Of a stretch of 64,000 bases of DNA, positions 48,683 through 56,816 are shown one piece after another. Under the pieces are notes generated by a model. That model ran no database searches. It saw nothing but the letters and a program-made list of their open reading frames with translations, and was not told the origin of the DNA. The DNA lies in contig JBBSNY010000001.1 in assembly GCA_038260305.1 (NCBI GenBank), forward strand, positions 1 to 64,000. The letters run 5' to 3'. The stretch comes from CADCVQ01 sp038260305 (GTDB lineage Bacteria; Actinomycetota; Thermoleophilia; Solirubrobacterales; Solirubrobacteraceae). Numbering within the stretch: position 1 is the stretch's first letter; every line of letters starts with the position of its first letter. A program made the position numbers and the translations under genes.

Positions 48683-50275
48683 TCAGCGCCAGCCGAGCAG
48701 CTTCTGAAGCAGGTTCTGCACGCCGCCGAGCACCTGCTGCACGGGAGCGAGAACCTTCGCCGTCGACGTCTGCGAGCTGGCCGTAGACGACGCGTTCCAT
48801 GCCGGCAACTTCATGCCGAACGGCGCGATGATGCGATTGATCTGCAGCGTCAGTGGGCCGAGCGTGCGGTCCAGCAGGCCGGTCGCCATGGCGAGCGCCC
48901 CCTGGGTTCCGCCCGCGGCGAGCGCTTGCGCGTCCGCGAAGGCCTTCTGTACGGCGTCGCGCAGCGGGGCGAGCTTGTCGATCGCCGTCTGCGTGGGTGT
49001 CTTGACGACCGCAAAGGTCGTCGGCTTGGACGTCGTGTCCGAAGATATGGTCGGCTTCGTCGCCGCGGCGGGCGGCGCCGTCACCGGCGGCGCGAGCGCG
49101 GGCGTGTCGCGTGTCGTCACGCTGCTCGTCGAGCGGCTCGAGCTCGTGCTCGTGCTCGACGTTCCGTTCGTGACGCGCAGCCGATGCGGGCGCGCGGGCG
49201 CTACGGCGGGGGTGCGCAGCCGGGTCGCCGAGTGCTGCGCGAGCGTCGCGGCGCGCTGCGCGAGCGCGTCGGCATGCGCGGAGCGCGGCTGCGCGCCCTG
49301 CGACGCGGTCGCGGACCGGCTCGGCTGCGCCGCCTGATTGATCTCGACCGCCGCCGTGCCGGTCGTCGCGACCGCGGCGGCGACGGCGAGGCCCTTGACG
49401 GCGAGCGGCAGGCCTGCCCAGCTGATCCCGCCCGCGGCTGCACCGCCGCTGCCGCCGGCGAGCAACGCGCCGCCGCCGACGCCGACGCCGCCGGCACCGG
49501 CACCGAGTCCGATCGCGCTCATCACGGCCGCGCCGGAGAGCCATGGTGCGAGCAGGTGGAGGTCGGCGCGGCGCGCGCCGATCGAGCGCTGGAAGCTTGC
49601 GCAGTCGTCGCAGGAGCGCAGATGCGCGCGGATGCCGCGGGCGCGCAGGCTGCGGCGGTCGCCGTCGGAGATCGAGTGGCGCACGCTCGTGCACTCGGTC
49701 GCACGGCCGTCGACGGCGTCGTGTAGTGCGTTGCGGGCATCGAAGACGGCGCGCCGCGCGGCCTCGTTGGAGAGGCCGAGGGCCTGGCCGATCTCGTCGT
49801 AGCTGAGGCCGTTGAGCTCGCGCATGACGAGCGCGCCGCGCTGGCGCTCGGGCAACGTGCGCAGGTCGTCGACGAGCTCGGCGAGACGTCCGCGCTGCTC
49901 GGCATCGACCTCGGGCCCGTCGACGAGCGGTTCGTGCGCGGGTGTCATCTCGGTCTGTGGGCGGCGGCGGCGCATGATGTCGATCGCCTCGTTGTGAGCG
50001 ATCTTGTAGAGCCATGGACGCAGCGCGCGCTCCGTGTCGCGGCTGGGCAGCGCGCGCAGGGCGCTCTCGAGGGCGTTCTGGGTCGCGTCGCGCGCGTCCT
50101 CGGCATCGAGCAGGATCGAGCGCGTGTAGCCGAGCAGGGGGCCGTAGTAGCGCTCGTAGAGGGCGGTGAAGGCGCCCTCGTTGCCGCCGGCGGCGCGACC
50201 GGCGAGCAGCTCGTCGCCGAGCCGCGACCAGGCGACGCGGCTCGGGCTCGCCGGGAGTGTGGCTGTCGCGGTCAT
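48683..50275 (-). CDS. ECF sigma factor fused to zinc-finger, membrane span and outer domain
   Basis: The 530-residue protein starts as an ECF sigma: region 2 (FTALYERYYGPLLGYTRSIL, DARDATQNALESALRALP, RPWLYKIAHNEAIDIMRRRR) and region 4 (LPERQRGALVMRELNGLSYDEIGQALGLSNEAARRAVFDARNALHDA). At about 212-225 HLRSCDDCASF is the HxxxCxxC anti-sigma zinc finger. One or two membrane helices follow (LSGAAVMSAIGLGAG..., LAVKGLAVAAAVATTGTAAV), then a Ser/Thr-rich stretch and a helical end. Sigma, anti-sigma and sensor thus appear fused. The fused type is known in some actinobacteria as ECF with C-terminal extensions. Confidence 0.82.
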   Translation of the reverse strand: MTATATLPASPSRVAWSRLGDELLAGRAAGGNEGAFTALYERYYGPLLGYTRSILLDAEDARDATQNALESALRALPSRDTERALRPWLYKIAHNEAIDIMRRRRPQTEMTPAHEPLVDGPEVDAEQRGRLAELVDDLRTLPERQRGALVMRELNGLSYDEIGQALGLSNEAARRAVFDARNALHDAVDGRATECTSVRHSISDGDRRSLRARGIRAHLRSCDDCASFQRSIGARRADLHLLAPWLSGAAVMSAIGLGAGAGGVGVGGGALLAGGSGGAAAGGISWAGLPLAVKGLAVAAAVATTGTAAVEINQAAQPSRSATASQGAQPRSAHADALAQRAATLAQHSATRLRTPAVAPARPHRLRVTNGTSSTSTSSSRSTSSVTTRDTPALAPPVTAPPAAATKPTISSDTTSKPTTFAVVKTPTQTAIDKLAPLRDAVQKAFADAQALAAGGTQGALAMATGLLDRTLGPLTLQINRIIAPFGMKLPAWNASSTASSQTSTAKVLAPVQQVLGGVQNLLQKLLGWR

Positions 50276-50316
50276 CGTTTTGCACCTATCGGCAAACACA
50301 GACAGATGTTTGAGTC

Positions 50317-51372
50317 ATGGCAAATGCTTTCGGCCCTCGTACTCTTGGCCCGGTGACCTCCGGCGCCCCGATCACGGCGAGCATCGGCTCGTTCTTCGAT
50401 GCGATCGGGTCGTTCTTCGACAGCCTGTCGCGCGTCGGCTGGGGCTCGCTGCTGCTCGGGGCGATCGCGTTCGTCGTCTACCTGACGCTGCGCTCGCGGG
50501 CGTTCTTCAACGCGCTGCGCGCTGCGTACCCCGCCGAGACCGTGCCCTTCAGGCGCGTCTGGGGCGCGTACATCGCGTCCTACGGCTTCAACAACGTCAT
50601 CCCGGCGCGCGGCGGCGACGTCATCAAGCTGTTCCTCGTTCGCCAGTCGATCCCGAACGCAACGTACCCGGCGGTCGGCGCGGCGATCTGCGTCGAGGCG
50701 GTCTTCGATGCGGTCATGGCGGTCTTCATCCTCGCCTTTGCGTTCAGCCAGGGCGTCTTTCCGAAGCCGCCGGACTTCGCGGACCTCGGCGCATTCGACC
50801 TGTCGTTCTTCGCCTCGCACCCGAAGTTCACGCTGTTCGCGATGACGGCGCTCGCGGTCCTCGTGCTCGTCGGCTTCGCGGTGCTGTCGCAGCGCGTAAA
50901 GGCGTTCTGGGCGCGCGTGCGCCAGGGCGTGACGATCCTCTTCGATCGCCCGCGCTACCTGCGCGAGGTGTTCGCGTGGCAGTTCGCCGGCTGGTGCTTT
51001 CGCTTCGCCGCCTTCTGGTTGCTGCTCGAGGCCTTCAACGTCGGCGGCTCGGTGCGCAACGTGCTGCTCGTGCTCGGCGTCAACGCGGTCGCCGCGGTCG
51101 TGCCGTTCACTCCGGGCGGCGCGGGCGTGCAGCAGGCGCTGCTCGTCAAGGTGTTCGCGGGTGCGGCGACCGGCGCGACCGTCGCGGCCTACTCCGTCGG
51201 TCAGCAGATCGTGATCGCCGCGACGACGCTGCTCGTGGGGTTCGTCGCGCTGGTCTCGATCTTCCGGATCCGCTCGTTCAAGGAGGCGATCCGCCTCGGC
51301 AAGGCCGAGCGCGAGAGCGAGAAGGCCGCCGAGCGAGCGGCCGCGGAGGCCGCCGCCGCCGCCGCCGAGTAG
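50317..51372 (+). CDS. Flippase-like (lysylphosphatidylglycerol synthase TM region, UPF0104) protein
   Basis: The 351-residue protein has six to eight membrane helices and motifs of the LPG_synthase_TM/AglD family: WGAYIASYGFNNVIPARGGDVIKLFLV and VNAVAAVVPFTPGGAGVQQALLVKVF. It should span the membrane and may move lipid-linked molecules. Its Lys/Glu/Ala-rich C-terminus (RESEKAAERAAAEAAAAAA) is a coiled tail. It diverges from the ECF gene. The catalytic synthase part is absent. Confidence 0.8.
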   Translation: MANAFGPRTLGPVTSGAPITASIGSFFDAIGSFFDSLSRVGWGSLLLGAIAFVVYLTLRSRAFFNALRAAYPAETVPFRRVWGAYIASYGFNNVIPARGGDVIKLFLVRQSIPNATYPAVGAAICVEAVFDAVMAVFILAFAFSQGVFPKPPDFADLGAFDLSFFASHPKFTLFAMTALAVLVLVGFAVLSQRVKAFWARVRQGVTILFDRPRYLREVFAWQFAGWCFRFAAFWLLLEAFNVGGSVRNVLLVLGVNAVAAVVPFTPGGAGVQQALLVKVFAGAATGATVAAYSVGQQIVIAATTLLVGFVALVSIFRIRSFKEAIRLGKAERESEKAAERAAAEAAAAAAE

Positions 51373-51375
51373 GGC

Positions 51376-51642
51376 CTACTGCAGGCCGGAGCGCGCTTCG
51401 CGCACGAGCGCGACGGCGTCCGGGAAGACCGTCGCCATGACGGCACGAATCTGCTCGGCCTGCTGCTCCGGCGTCCCCTGGATGTTGACGCGATTGATCG
51501 CCGCGACGGTCATCTCGACCGCGAGCTTGATCGCGTTGTCGGCCCACACGAGGCCCTGCTGAGCCTGCATCGACTCCGCGAACTCCGCCATCTTGCGCTG
51601 CAGCTCGTCGGGGTCGCCGAACAATCCTCCGAAACCTTCCAT
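51376..51642 (-). CDS. Small conserved hypothetical protein
   Basis: The 88-residue protein MEGFGGLFGDPDELQRKMAEFAESMQAQQGLVWADN... is mostly helical with a coiled look and no membrane segment. No family is recognised. The ATG is at 51642; its stop is 3 bp from the convergent stop of the flippase-like gene. Confidence 0.55.
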   Translation of the reverse strand: MEGFGGLFGDPDELQRKMAEFAESMQAQQGLVWADNAIKLAVEMTVAAINRVNIQGTPEQQAEQIRAVMATVFPDAVALVREARSGLQ

Positions 51643-51794
51643 TCGCCAATCGTAGCGAGCCCGCTGCCGCTGCTCGGAGGTCCAGGTCACGCGCCGACCG
51701 CGCTCGCGCGAGCGGCGCGGCAAGGCCTACTCGGCGCTGCGCCGGCTCAGCCTGCGCCTCCCGTAGCGCGCAGCCGTGCCGTAGCCTCGCTCGC

Positions 51795-52529
51795 ATGCCG
51801 GAGATCGAGGGCGCGGGTGTCGCGCTGCACTACGACGAGCGCGGCTCGGGGCCGCCGCTGCTGATCGTGCACGGCATGGGGTCCGACGCAGCCGCCTGGG
51901 CGCCGGCGCGCGACGAGCTCGCCGCCGCCGGTACGCGCGCGATCACCTACGACCGCCGCGGCTACGGCGCAAGCGGCGCGCCCGAGCCGTACGCCGCGAC
52001 GACGGTCCAGGAGCAGTCCGAGGACGCCGCCGCGCTGCTGACGGCGCTGCACGCGGCGCCCGCCCTGCTCGTCGGCGACGGATTCGGCGCCCTCGCCGTC
52101 CTCGAGCTGCTCGTGCGCCGGCCCGAGCTCGCGGTCGCCGCGGTGATCTGCGACCCGCCGCTGTTTGCGTTCGTACCCGGCGCGGCGAAGCCCCTCGCGG
52201 CGGAGCGCTCGCGGCTCGAGCAGGCGTTGCGCGAGGGCGGGCCCGGACACGCGATCGCGGCCTGGCTCGGCGACGGCGTCGATGCCGGTCGCATCGAGCG
52301 CGCCCGCGCGTCGTGGCTGGGCTTCTTCGCCGACTACGCCGGCCAGTCGAGCTGGTCGCCGGCGCGGCGCGAGCTGCGCGGGATCGGCGTGCCGGTCGCG
52401 ATCGTCACGAGCCCGGATGCCGAAGCGCACGTCGTCGAGGCCGCCGACGCCGCGGCGCAGCTCGTGCCGGGCGTTCGCCGCAGCAGCGACGGCGACGTCG
52501 TCGCGGCCGCGCGCGACCTGCTGGCCTGA
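51795..52529 (+). CDS. Alpha/beta-hydrolase fold protein lacking the nucleophile
   Basis: The 244-residue protein keeps the fold marks LLIVHGMGSDAAAW (oxyanion HG) and YDRRGYGASGAP, but the nucleophile elbow reads VGDGFGA (94-98): Gly96 stands where GxSxG has Ser. A C-terminal catalytic His is also not evident. It may be a non-catalytic or binding member. The stop shares a base with the patatin start (TGATG), so both are made together. Confidence 0.72.
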   Translation: MPEIEGAGVALHYDERGSGPPLLIVHGMGSDAAAWAPARDELAAAGTRAITYDRRGYGASGAPEPYAATTVQEQSEDAAALLTALHAAPALLVGDGFGALAVLELLVRRPELAVAAVICDPPLFAFVPGAAKPLAAERSRLEQALREGGPGHAIAAWLGDGVDAGRIERARASWLGFFADYAGQSSWSPARRELRGIGVPVAIVTSPDAEAHVVEAADAAAQLVPGVRRSSDGDVVAAARDLLA

Positions 52530-53377
52530 TGGCGCGCTCCGGCGGTGTCGTGTTCGTACTCGGTGGCGGGGGCGGCCCGCTCGGGGCGCACGAGGTCGGC
52601 ATGCTCGCCGCGCTGCTCGAGCGCGGGATCGTGCCCGACCTCGTGCTCGGAACGTCGGTGGGGGCGATCAACGGCGCGGCGGTCTGCGCCGATCCGACCG
52701 CCGCCGGCGTGCGGGCGCTGACCGAGCTGTGGGAGCAGCTGGACCGCAGCGCCGTCTTCGGCGGTTCGCTGCTGCGGCGGATGACGACGCTCGCGCGCAC
52801 GCGCACGCACCTGCACTCCAACGCCCCGCTGCGCGCGCGGCTCGCCGCCGCGCTGCCGCGCCGCATCGAGGACCTCGCCGTGCCCTTTCAGTGCGTCGCC
52901 GCGAGCATCGAGGGCGCCTGCGAGCACTGGTTCACGGAGGGGCCGCTCGTCGACGCCGTCCTCGCCTCGACGGCCGTGCCGGGGCTGCTTGCGCCCGTGC
53001 TGATCGGTGACGAGCACTTCATCGACGGCGGGATCGTCAACAGCATCCCGGTCAGCCGGGCGGTCGCGCTCGGTGCACAGCAGGTCTTCGTGCTGCACGT
53101 CGGGCGCCTCGATCGCCCGCTCGAGCCGCCGCGCTGGCCGTGGGAGGTCGGGCTCGTCGCGTTCGAGATCGCACGGCGCCATCGCTTCATCGGCGATCTC
53201 GCGGCGCTGCCGGCGGACATCGAGCTGCACGTCCTGCCGACCGGCCAGCAGGACCCGCCGCGCTTCAACGACCTGTCGCAGCTGCGCTACCGCGATATGT
53301 CCAACGCCCGTGGGCGCATCACCCAGGCGCGCGAGGCGACGGCGCGCTACCTCGGTGAGCACGGCCTCGGCGCGTGA
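52529..53377 (+). CDS. Patatin-like phospholipase
   Basis: The 282-residue protein has the patatin catalytic dyad: the oxyanion loop GGGGGPLGAHEVG, the nucleophile elbow GTSVG (about residue 42-46) and the Asp in IDGGIVNSIP (about 170). It is an intact serine lipase/acyl hydrolase, likely cytosolic or membrane-peripheral. Between a hydrolase-like and an acyltransferase gene, overlapping both, so phospholipid remodelling is likely. Confidence 0.85.
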   Translation: MARSGGVVFVLGGGGGPLGAHEVGMLAALLERGIVPDLVLGTSVGAINGAAVCADPTAAGVRALTELWEQLDRSAVFGGSLLRRMTTLARTRTHLHSNAPLRARLAAALPRRIEDLAVPFQCVAASIEGACEHWFTEGPLVDAVLASTAVPGLLAPVLIGDEHFIDGGIVNSIPVSRAVALGAQQVFVLHVGRLDRPLEPPRWPWEVGLVAFEIARRHRFIGDLAALPADIELHVLPTGQQDPPRFNDLSQLRYRDMSNARGRITQAREATARYLGEHGLGA

Positions 53378-54375
53378 CCGCGATCGGAGTGCCGCCAAAG
53401 CTCGTGCGGCGCCTTCTCCTGGCTCCGCTCGTCACCCTGCTGGATCTCGCGATCCTGCTGCTTTCGCCGCTGCTGGCGCTGCTCGGCGCCCTCGCCTCGC
53501 CGCTGACGGGCGGCGCGTGGCGCCCGCTACGGATCGTCGCGATCCTCGTCAGCTGGGCAGCGTGTCACCTCCAGGGCATGCTCGCGTGCCTCGGCGCGTG
53601 GCTCTTGGGCGGCGTGCGCCGAGGCGCCGCCGCGCGGCACTCCTACGACGCGATCCTGCGCCGCTACGTGGCCGCCGTCAACCGCGCGACGATGCGCGCG
53701 GCGCGCATCGACGTGCACGTCTGCGACTCCAAGCCGGCCGAGGACGCGCTCGCGCGCGGCGAGCGCCCCGTCGTCGTGCTCAGCCGCCACGCCGGCGAAG
53801 GCGACTCGCTGCTGATCCTGCACGCGCTGCTGTGCCGCTACGGTCGCCGGCCGCGCGTCGTCCTGCACGAGGCGCTGCGCCTGGACCCGCTGCTCGACGT
53901 GCTCGGCGACCGCCTGGCTTTCCGCTTCATCGACCCGCGCGGTGGCGACGTCGAGGCCGGCATCGCCGCGATGGCGAGCACGCTCGCCGGCGACGGCGCG
54001 GTGCTGATCTTCCCCGAGGGCGGCAACTTCTCAGCGCAGCGGCGCCGGCGCGCCATCAAGCGCCTGGAGCGCGGCGGCCACGACGAGGAGGCAGCGAAGG
54101 CGCGCGACATGGAGCACGTCGCCGCACCGCGGACCGGCGGCGCGCTGACGGCGCTCGAGGCCGCGCCGGACGCCGACGCGGTGTTCGTCGGCCATGTCGG
54201 GATCCCGGTCGGCATCGCGAACCTGTGGCGCCAGCTGCTCGCGCCGTGCACGGTGCGGCTGCGCATGTGGCACGCCGCGGCGCAGGACATCCCGGCCGAT
54301 CGCGACGAGCAGATCGAGTGGCTGTTTGCGTGCTGGGCTCGGCTGGACGCGTGGGTCGACGAGCAGGCGGGCTGA
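53374..54375 (+). CDS. PlsC-type 1-acylglycerol-phosphate acyltransferase
   Basis: The 333-residue protein has two N-terminal membrane helices (LLAPLVTLLDLAILLLSPLLALLG and the next), then HAGEGDS (HxxxxD catalytic motif, SRHAGEGDS) and IFPEGGNFS (the Glu-containing motif). The GTG start overlaps the patatin stop (GTGA). It should acylate lysophosphatidic acid or similar lipids. Confidence 0.84.
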   Translation: MTAIGVPPKLVRRLLLAPLVTLLDLAILLLSPLLALLGALASPLTGGAWRPLRIVAILVSWAACHLQGMLACLGAWLLGGVRRGAAARHSYDAILRRYVAAVNRATMRAARIDVHVCDSKPAEDALARGERPVVVLSRHAGEGDSLLILHALLCRYGRRPRVVLHEALRLDPLLDVLGDRLAFRFIDPRGGDVEAGIAAMASTLAGDGAVLIFPEGGNFSAQRRRRAIKRLERGGHDEEAAKARDMEHVAAPRTGGALTALEAAPDADAVFVGHVGIPVGIANLWRQLLAPCTVRLRMWHAAAQDIPADRDEQIEWLFACWARLDAWVDEQAG

Positions 54376-54391
54376 GCTTGAGTCCGGCGCG

Positions 54392-55327
54392 TCAGACGCG
54401 CCGCGCGACGACCGAGATCGTGCCGCCGCGGCGCGCGAGCCCGAACGCCGCCTCGGCGAGGACCGCGAGCGGCACGAGCGGCAGCGCCAGCAGCGTGACG
54501 AGTGCGTCGCGGCTGCGGATCGAGGCGTTGTGCTTCAGCGCGTGGTAGAGCCACGACGGCACGCGCGTCGCTCGGCTGACGACCGACACCCACAGCCCGA
54601 ACGGGTTGTGCTCGGCGAGCATGTGGCGGGTTGCGACCGGCTCGAGGCCGTGCGCGCGCAGCAGCGCCTCGAGCCCGGCGGCCGTGAAGTGCGTGCGATG
54701 GCGCGGGACGTCGAGGTGATACCAGCGTGCCCCGCCGAGGCGTGCCTGCACGCTGGCGAGGTTCGGCACCCCGACGAGGAGCAGCCCGCCGGGGCGCAGC
54801 CAGCCGGCGATCCGCTCGAGCGCCGCGCCCGGATCCTCGACGTGCTCGAGCACGTGCCACAGCGTCGCCGCGTCGAGCGAGCTGGGCGGAACGACGGCGT
54901 CGTCGATGCCGCCGGCGACGAGCTCGATGCCGATCGTCTTCGCGCCCTCGACCCCGCGCCGCGACGGCTCGATGCCGTGCGCGTACCAGCCGGCCGCGCG
55001 CGCCTGCGCGACGAAGCGCCCGCGGCCGGCACCGATGTCGAGCAGCCGCCCCGGCGGCAGCGCACCGGCCTTGGCGAGATCGGTCAGGCGCGTGCGATCG
55101 AAGCGGCGCAGGACGGGGGCCACGAGCCGCGCGCCGCGTGGCGTGCCGCCGCCGTAGGCGCCCGCCTCGTGCGCCTCATCGGGGGCGGCTGCGAGCGTGA
55201 TCGCCGTCCCGCAGGACCCACAGCGCAGCAGCTCGTACTCGCCGGGCAGCGCGGGGTCGGAGCCCGGCACGGTCATCCAGACCGCGAGCCGGCCGCCACA
55301 CGCGGGGCAGACCGGGCCGGCGCTCAC
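54392..55327 (-). CDS. SAM-dependent methyltransferase with N-terminal zinc ribbon
   Basis: The 311-residue protein starts with a zinc ribbon (CPACGG... CGSC), then a class I methyltransferase: LLDIGAGRGRFVAQARAAGW (SAM-binding motif I), ATLWHVLEHVEDPGAALE and LRPGGLLLVGVPN. The C-terminal 80 residues have helices with hydrophobic character (ALVTLLALPLVPLAVLAEA). Substrate unknown; this layout is common for glycan or lipid methyltransferases. The start overlaps the CBS gene stop. Confidence 0.82.
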   Translation of the reverse strand: MSAGPVCPACGGRLAVWMTVPGSDPALPGEYELLRCGSCGTAITLAAAPDEAHEAGAYGGGTPRGARLVAPVLRRFDRTRLTDLAKAGALPPGRLLDIGAGRGRFVAQARAAGWYAHGIEPSRRGVEGAKTIGIELVAGGIDDAVVPPSSLDAATLWHVLEHVEDPGAALERIAGWLRPGGLLLVGVPNLASVQARLGGARWYHLDVPRHRTHFTAAGLEALLRAHGLEPVATRHMLAEHNPFGLWVSVVSRATRVPSWLYHALKHNASIRSRDALVTLLALPLVPLAVLAEAAFGLARRGGTISVVARRV

Positions 55328-55773
55328 CCGCCGCGGTCGTGGAAGTAGAAGCCCGGCAGCGCCGCGCGCGTGATCTGCACGGTCATGTGGTGGGCGAGCT
55401 CGAGGTCGCCTGTGCGCACGGCGATGTCGTCGAGGGTGATGATCCCCGTCAGCCGCCCGTCGTCGAGGATCGGAAGCCGACGGATGCCGTTGCGGACCAT
55501 GAGCTCGGCCGCCTCCTCGACGTCCATCCCCGGCTCGGCCGTCACGACGGGCGACGAGCTGTGCGCAGAGACGGGGTCGCTCGCGTCACGCCCGTCGGTC
55601 AGCGCGCCGAGCGCGAGATCGCGATCGGTGACGAAGCCGGCGATCGTCGCGTCGTCGTCGAGCAGCACGACGGAGCCGACGTTGCGTTCGCGCATGAGCT
55701 CTGCCACCTGACGGACGGTGGCCGCGGGCAGCGCGGTGACGACGCCCTCAGTCATCACGTCTCTGATCTCCAC
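55324..55773 (-). CDS. Two-CBS-domain protein
   Basis: The 149-residue protein holds two CBS repeats: RDVMTEGVVTALPAATVRQVAELMRERNVGSVVLL..., and SSSPVVTAEPGMDVEEAAELMVRNGIRRLPILDDGRLTGIITLDDIA. CBS pairs bind adenosyl nucleotides and act as sensors. The GTG at 55773 gives the family start; its stop overlaps the methyltransferase start. Confidence 0.85.
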   Translation of the reverse strand: MEIRDVMTEGVVTALPAATVRQVAELMRERNVGSVVLLDDDATIAGFVTDRDLALGALTDGRDASDPVSAHSSSPVVTAEPGMDVEEAAELMVRNGIRRLPILDDGRLTGIITLDDIAVRTGDLELAHHMTVQITRAALPGFYFHDRGG

Positions 55774-55795
55774 AGCCGCAACATACACTTGCGCC

Positions 55796-56746
55796 GTGGC
55801 GACCACCGGGGACGAGACGCTTGCCGACGAGCAGCGCACGCGCACCCGGGCCGGCGCCGCCGCGATCGCCGCCGGGATCCTGACGATCGGCGGGGGCGCG
55901 CTGACCGCCGTCGTCAACAGCGACAGGCCGCGTGTCCCGGTCCTCGACGCGCTGCGCGAGCACCTCACGACCGACCCGCCGAAGCTCGGGCTCAAGGCCC
56001 GGCAGGTCATCTGGTACGCCGACAGCGGCTTCAAGCTCATCGTCGCGGCGCTCCTGCTCGCGCTCGCCGCCGCCGCGATCGGGTTCGCGTTGTCGAACCT
56101 CTATCGTCGCGTCAAGGCGCGCCGACCCGAGCTGCCGCGCGGCATCGTCGTGGCCGCCGTCGCCGGGGCCGTGCTCGTCGCCGTCGCGGGCCTCGTCACC
56201 GCGATCGCCCTCAACGTCCAGGCCTCGTCGTTCAAGGACGCCAGCGACCACTCCTCCGCCGCCGCGCAGGACGCGCTGCCGTCGCCGACGGTCCTCGCCG
56301 CCGGCCTACTGCAGCTCGTCGGCACCTTCGCACTCGGGCTCGCGTTCGTCCTGCTCGCGCTCAACGGCATGCGCGTCGGCCTGCTGACCCGCTTCATGGG
56401 CGTGCTCGGAATCATCGTCGGGGTCCTCTTCATCGTCCCGATCGGCTCGCCGCTGCCGATCGTGCAGGCCTTCTGGCTCGTCGCGCTCGGCGCGCTGTTC
56501 CTCGGCCGCTGGCCGTCCGGGATGCCGCCGGCATGGGTGACCGGCGAGGCGCAGCCGTGGCCGAGCCAGCAGGCGCTGCGCGAGGCGCGCCTGGAGTCCC
56601 AGGCCGCCAAGAAGGGCGGCGACGAGGATCGACCGCGCTTCGGCGCGCGCCGAGCGCGACCCGAGCCGCCCGAGACGCCGGCGCCGCAGATGCCCGAGCG
56701 CCGCCCGCACCCGTCGTCGAAGAAGAAGAAGCGCAAGCGCCGCTAG
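55796..56746 (+). CDS. Membrane protein with basic Pro/Lys C-terminal tail
   Basis: The 316-residue protein has four predicted helices (GAAAIAAGILTIGGGALTAVV, FKLIVAALLLALAAAAIGFAL, IVVAAVAGAVLVAVAGLVTAI, LLQLVGTFALGLAFVLLALNG plus a fifth). The C-terminus (DRPRFGARRARPEPPETP and KKKKRKRR) is cytosolic, basic and Pro-rich. No domain is recognised. It diverges from the CBS gene, with 22 bp between starts. Confidence 0.62.
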   Translation: MATTGDETLADEQRTRTRAGAAAIAAGILTIGGGALTAVVNSDRPRVPVLDALREHLTTDPPKLGLKARQVIWYADSGFKLIVAALLLALAAAAIGFALSNLYRRVKARRPELPRGIVVAAVAGAVLVAVAGLVTAIALNVQASSFKDASDHSSAAAQDALPSPTVLAAGLLQLVGTFALGLAFVLLALNGMRVGLLTRFMGVLGIIVGVLFIVPIGSPLPIVQAFWLVALGALFLGRWPSGMPPAWVTGEAQPWPSQQALREARLESQAAKKGGDEDRPRFGARRARPEPPETPAPQMPERRPHPSSKKKKRKRR

Positions 56747-56816
56747 CCCGCATCGGCCGTGCCAGGCGCGGCGGACTACGGTGTCCCGACCGCGCGCAGG
56801 CGGGTACGGTGCATGC

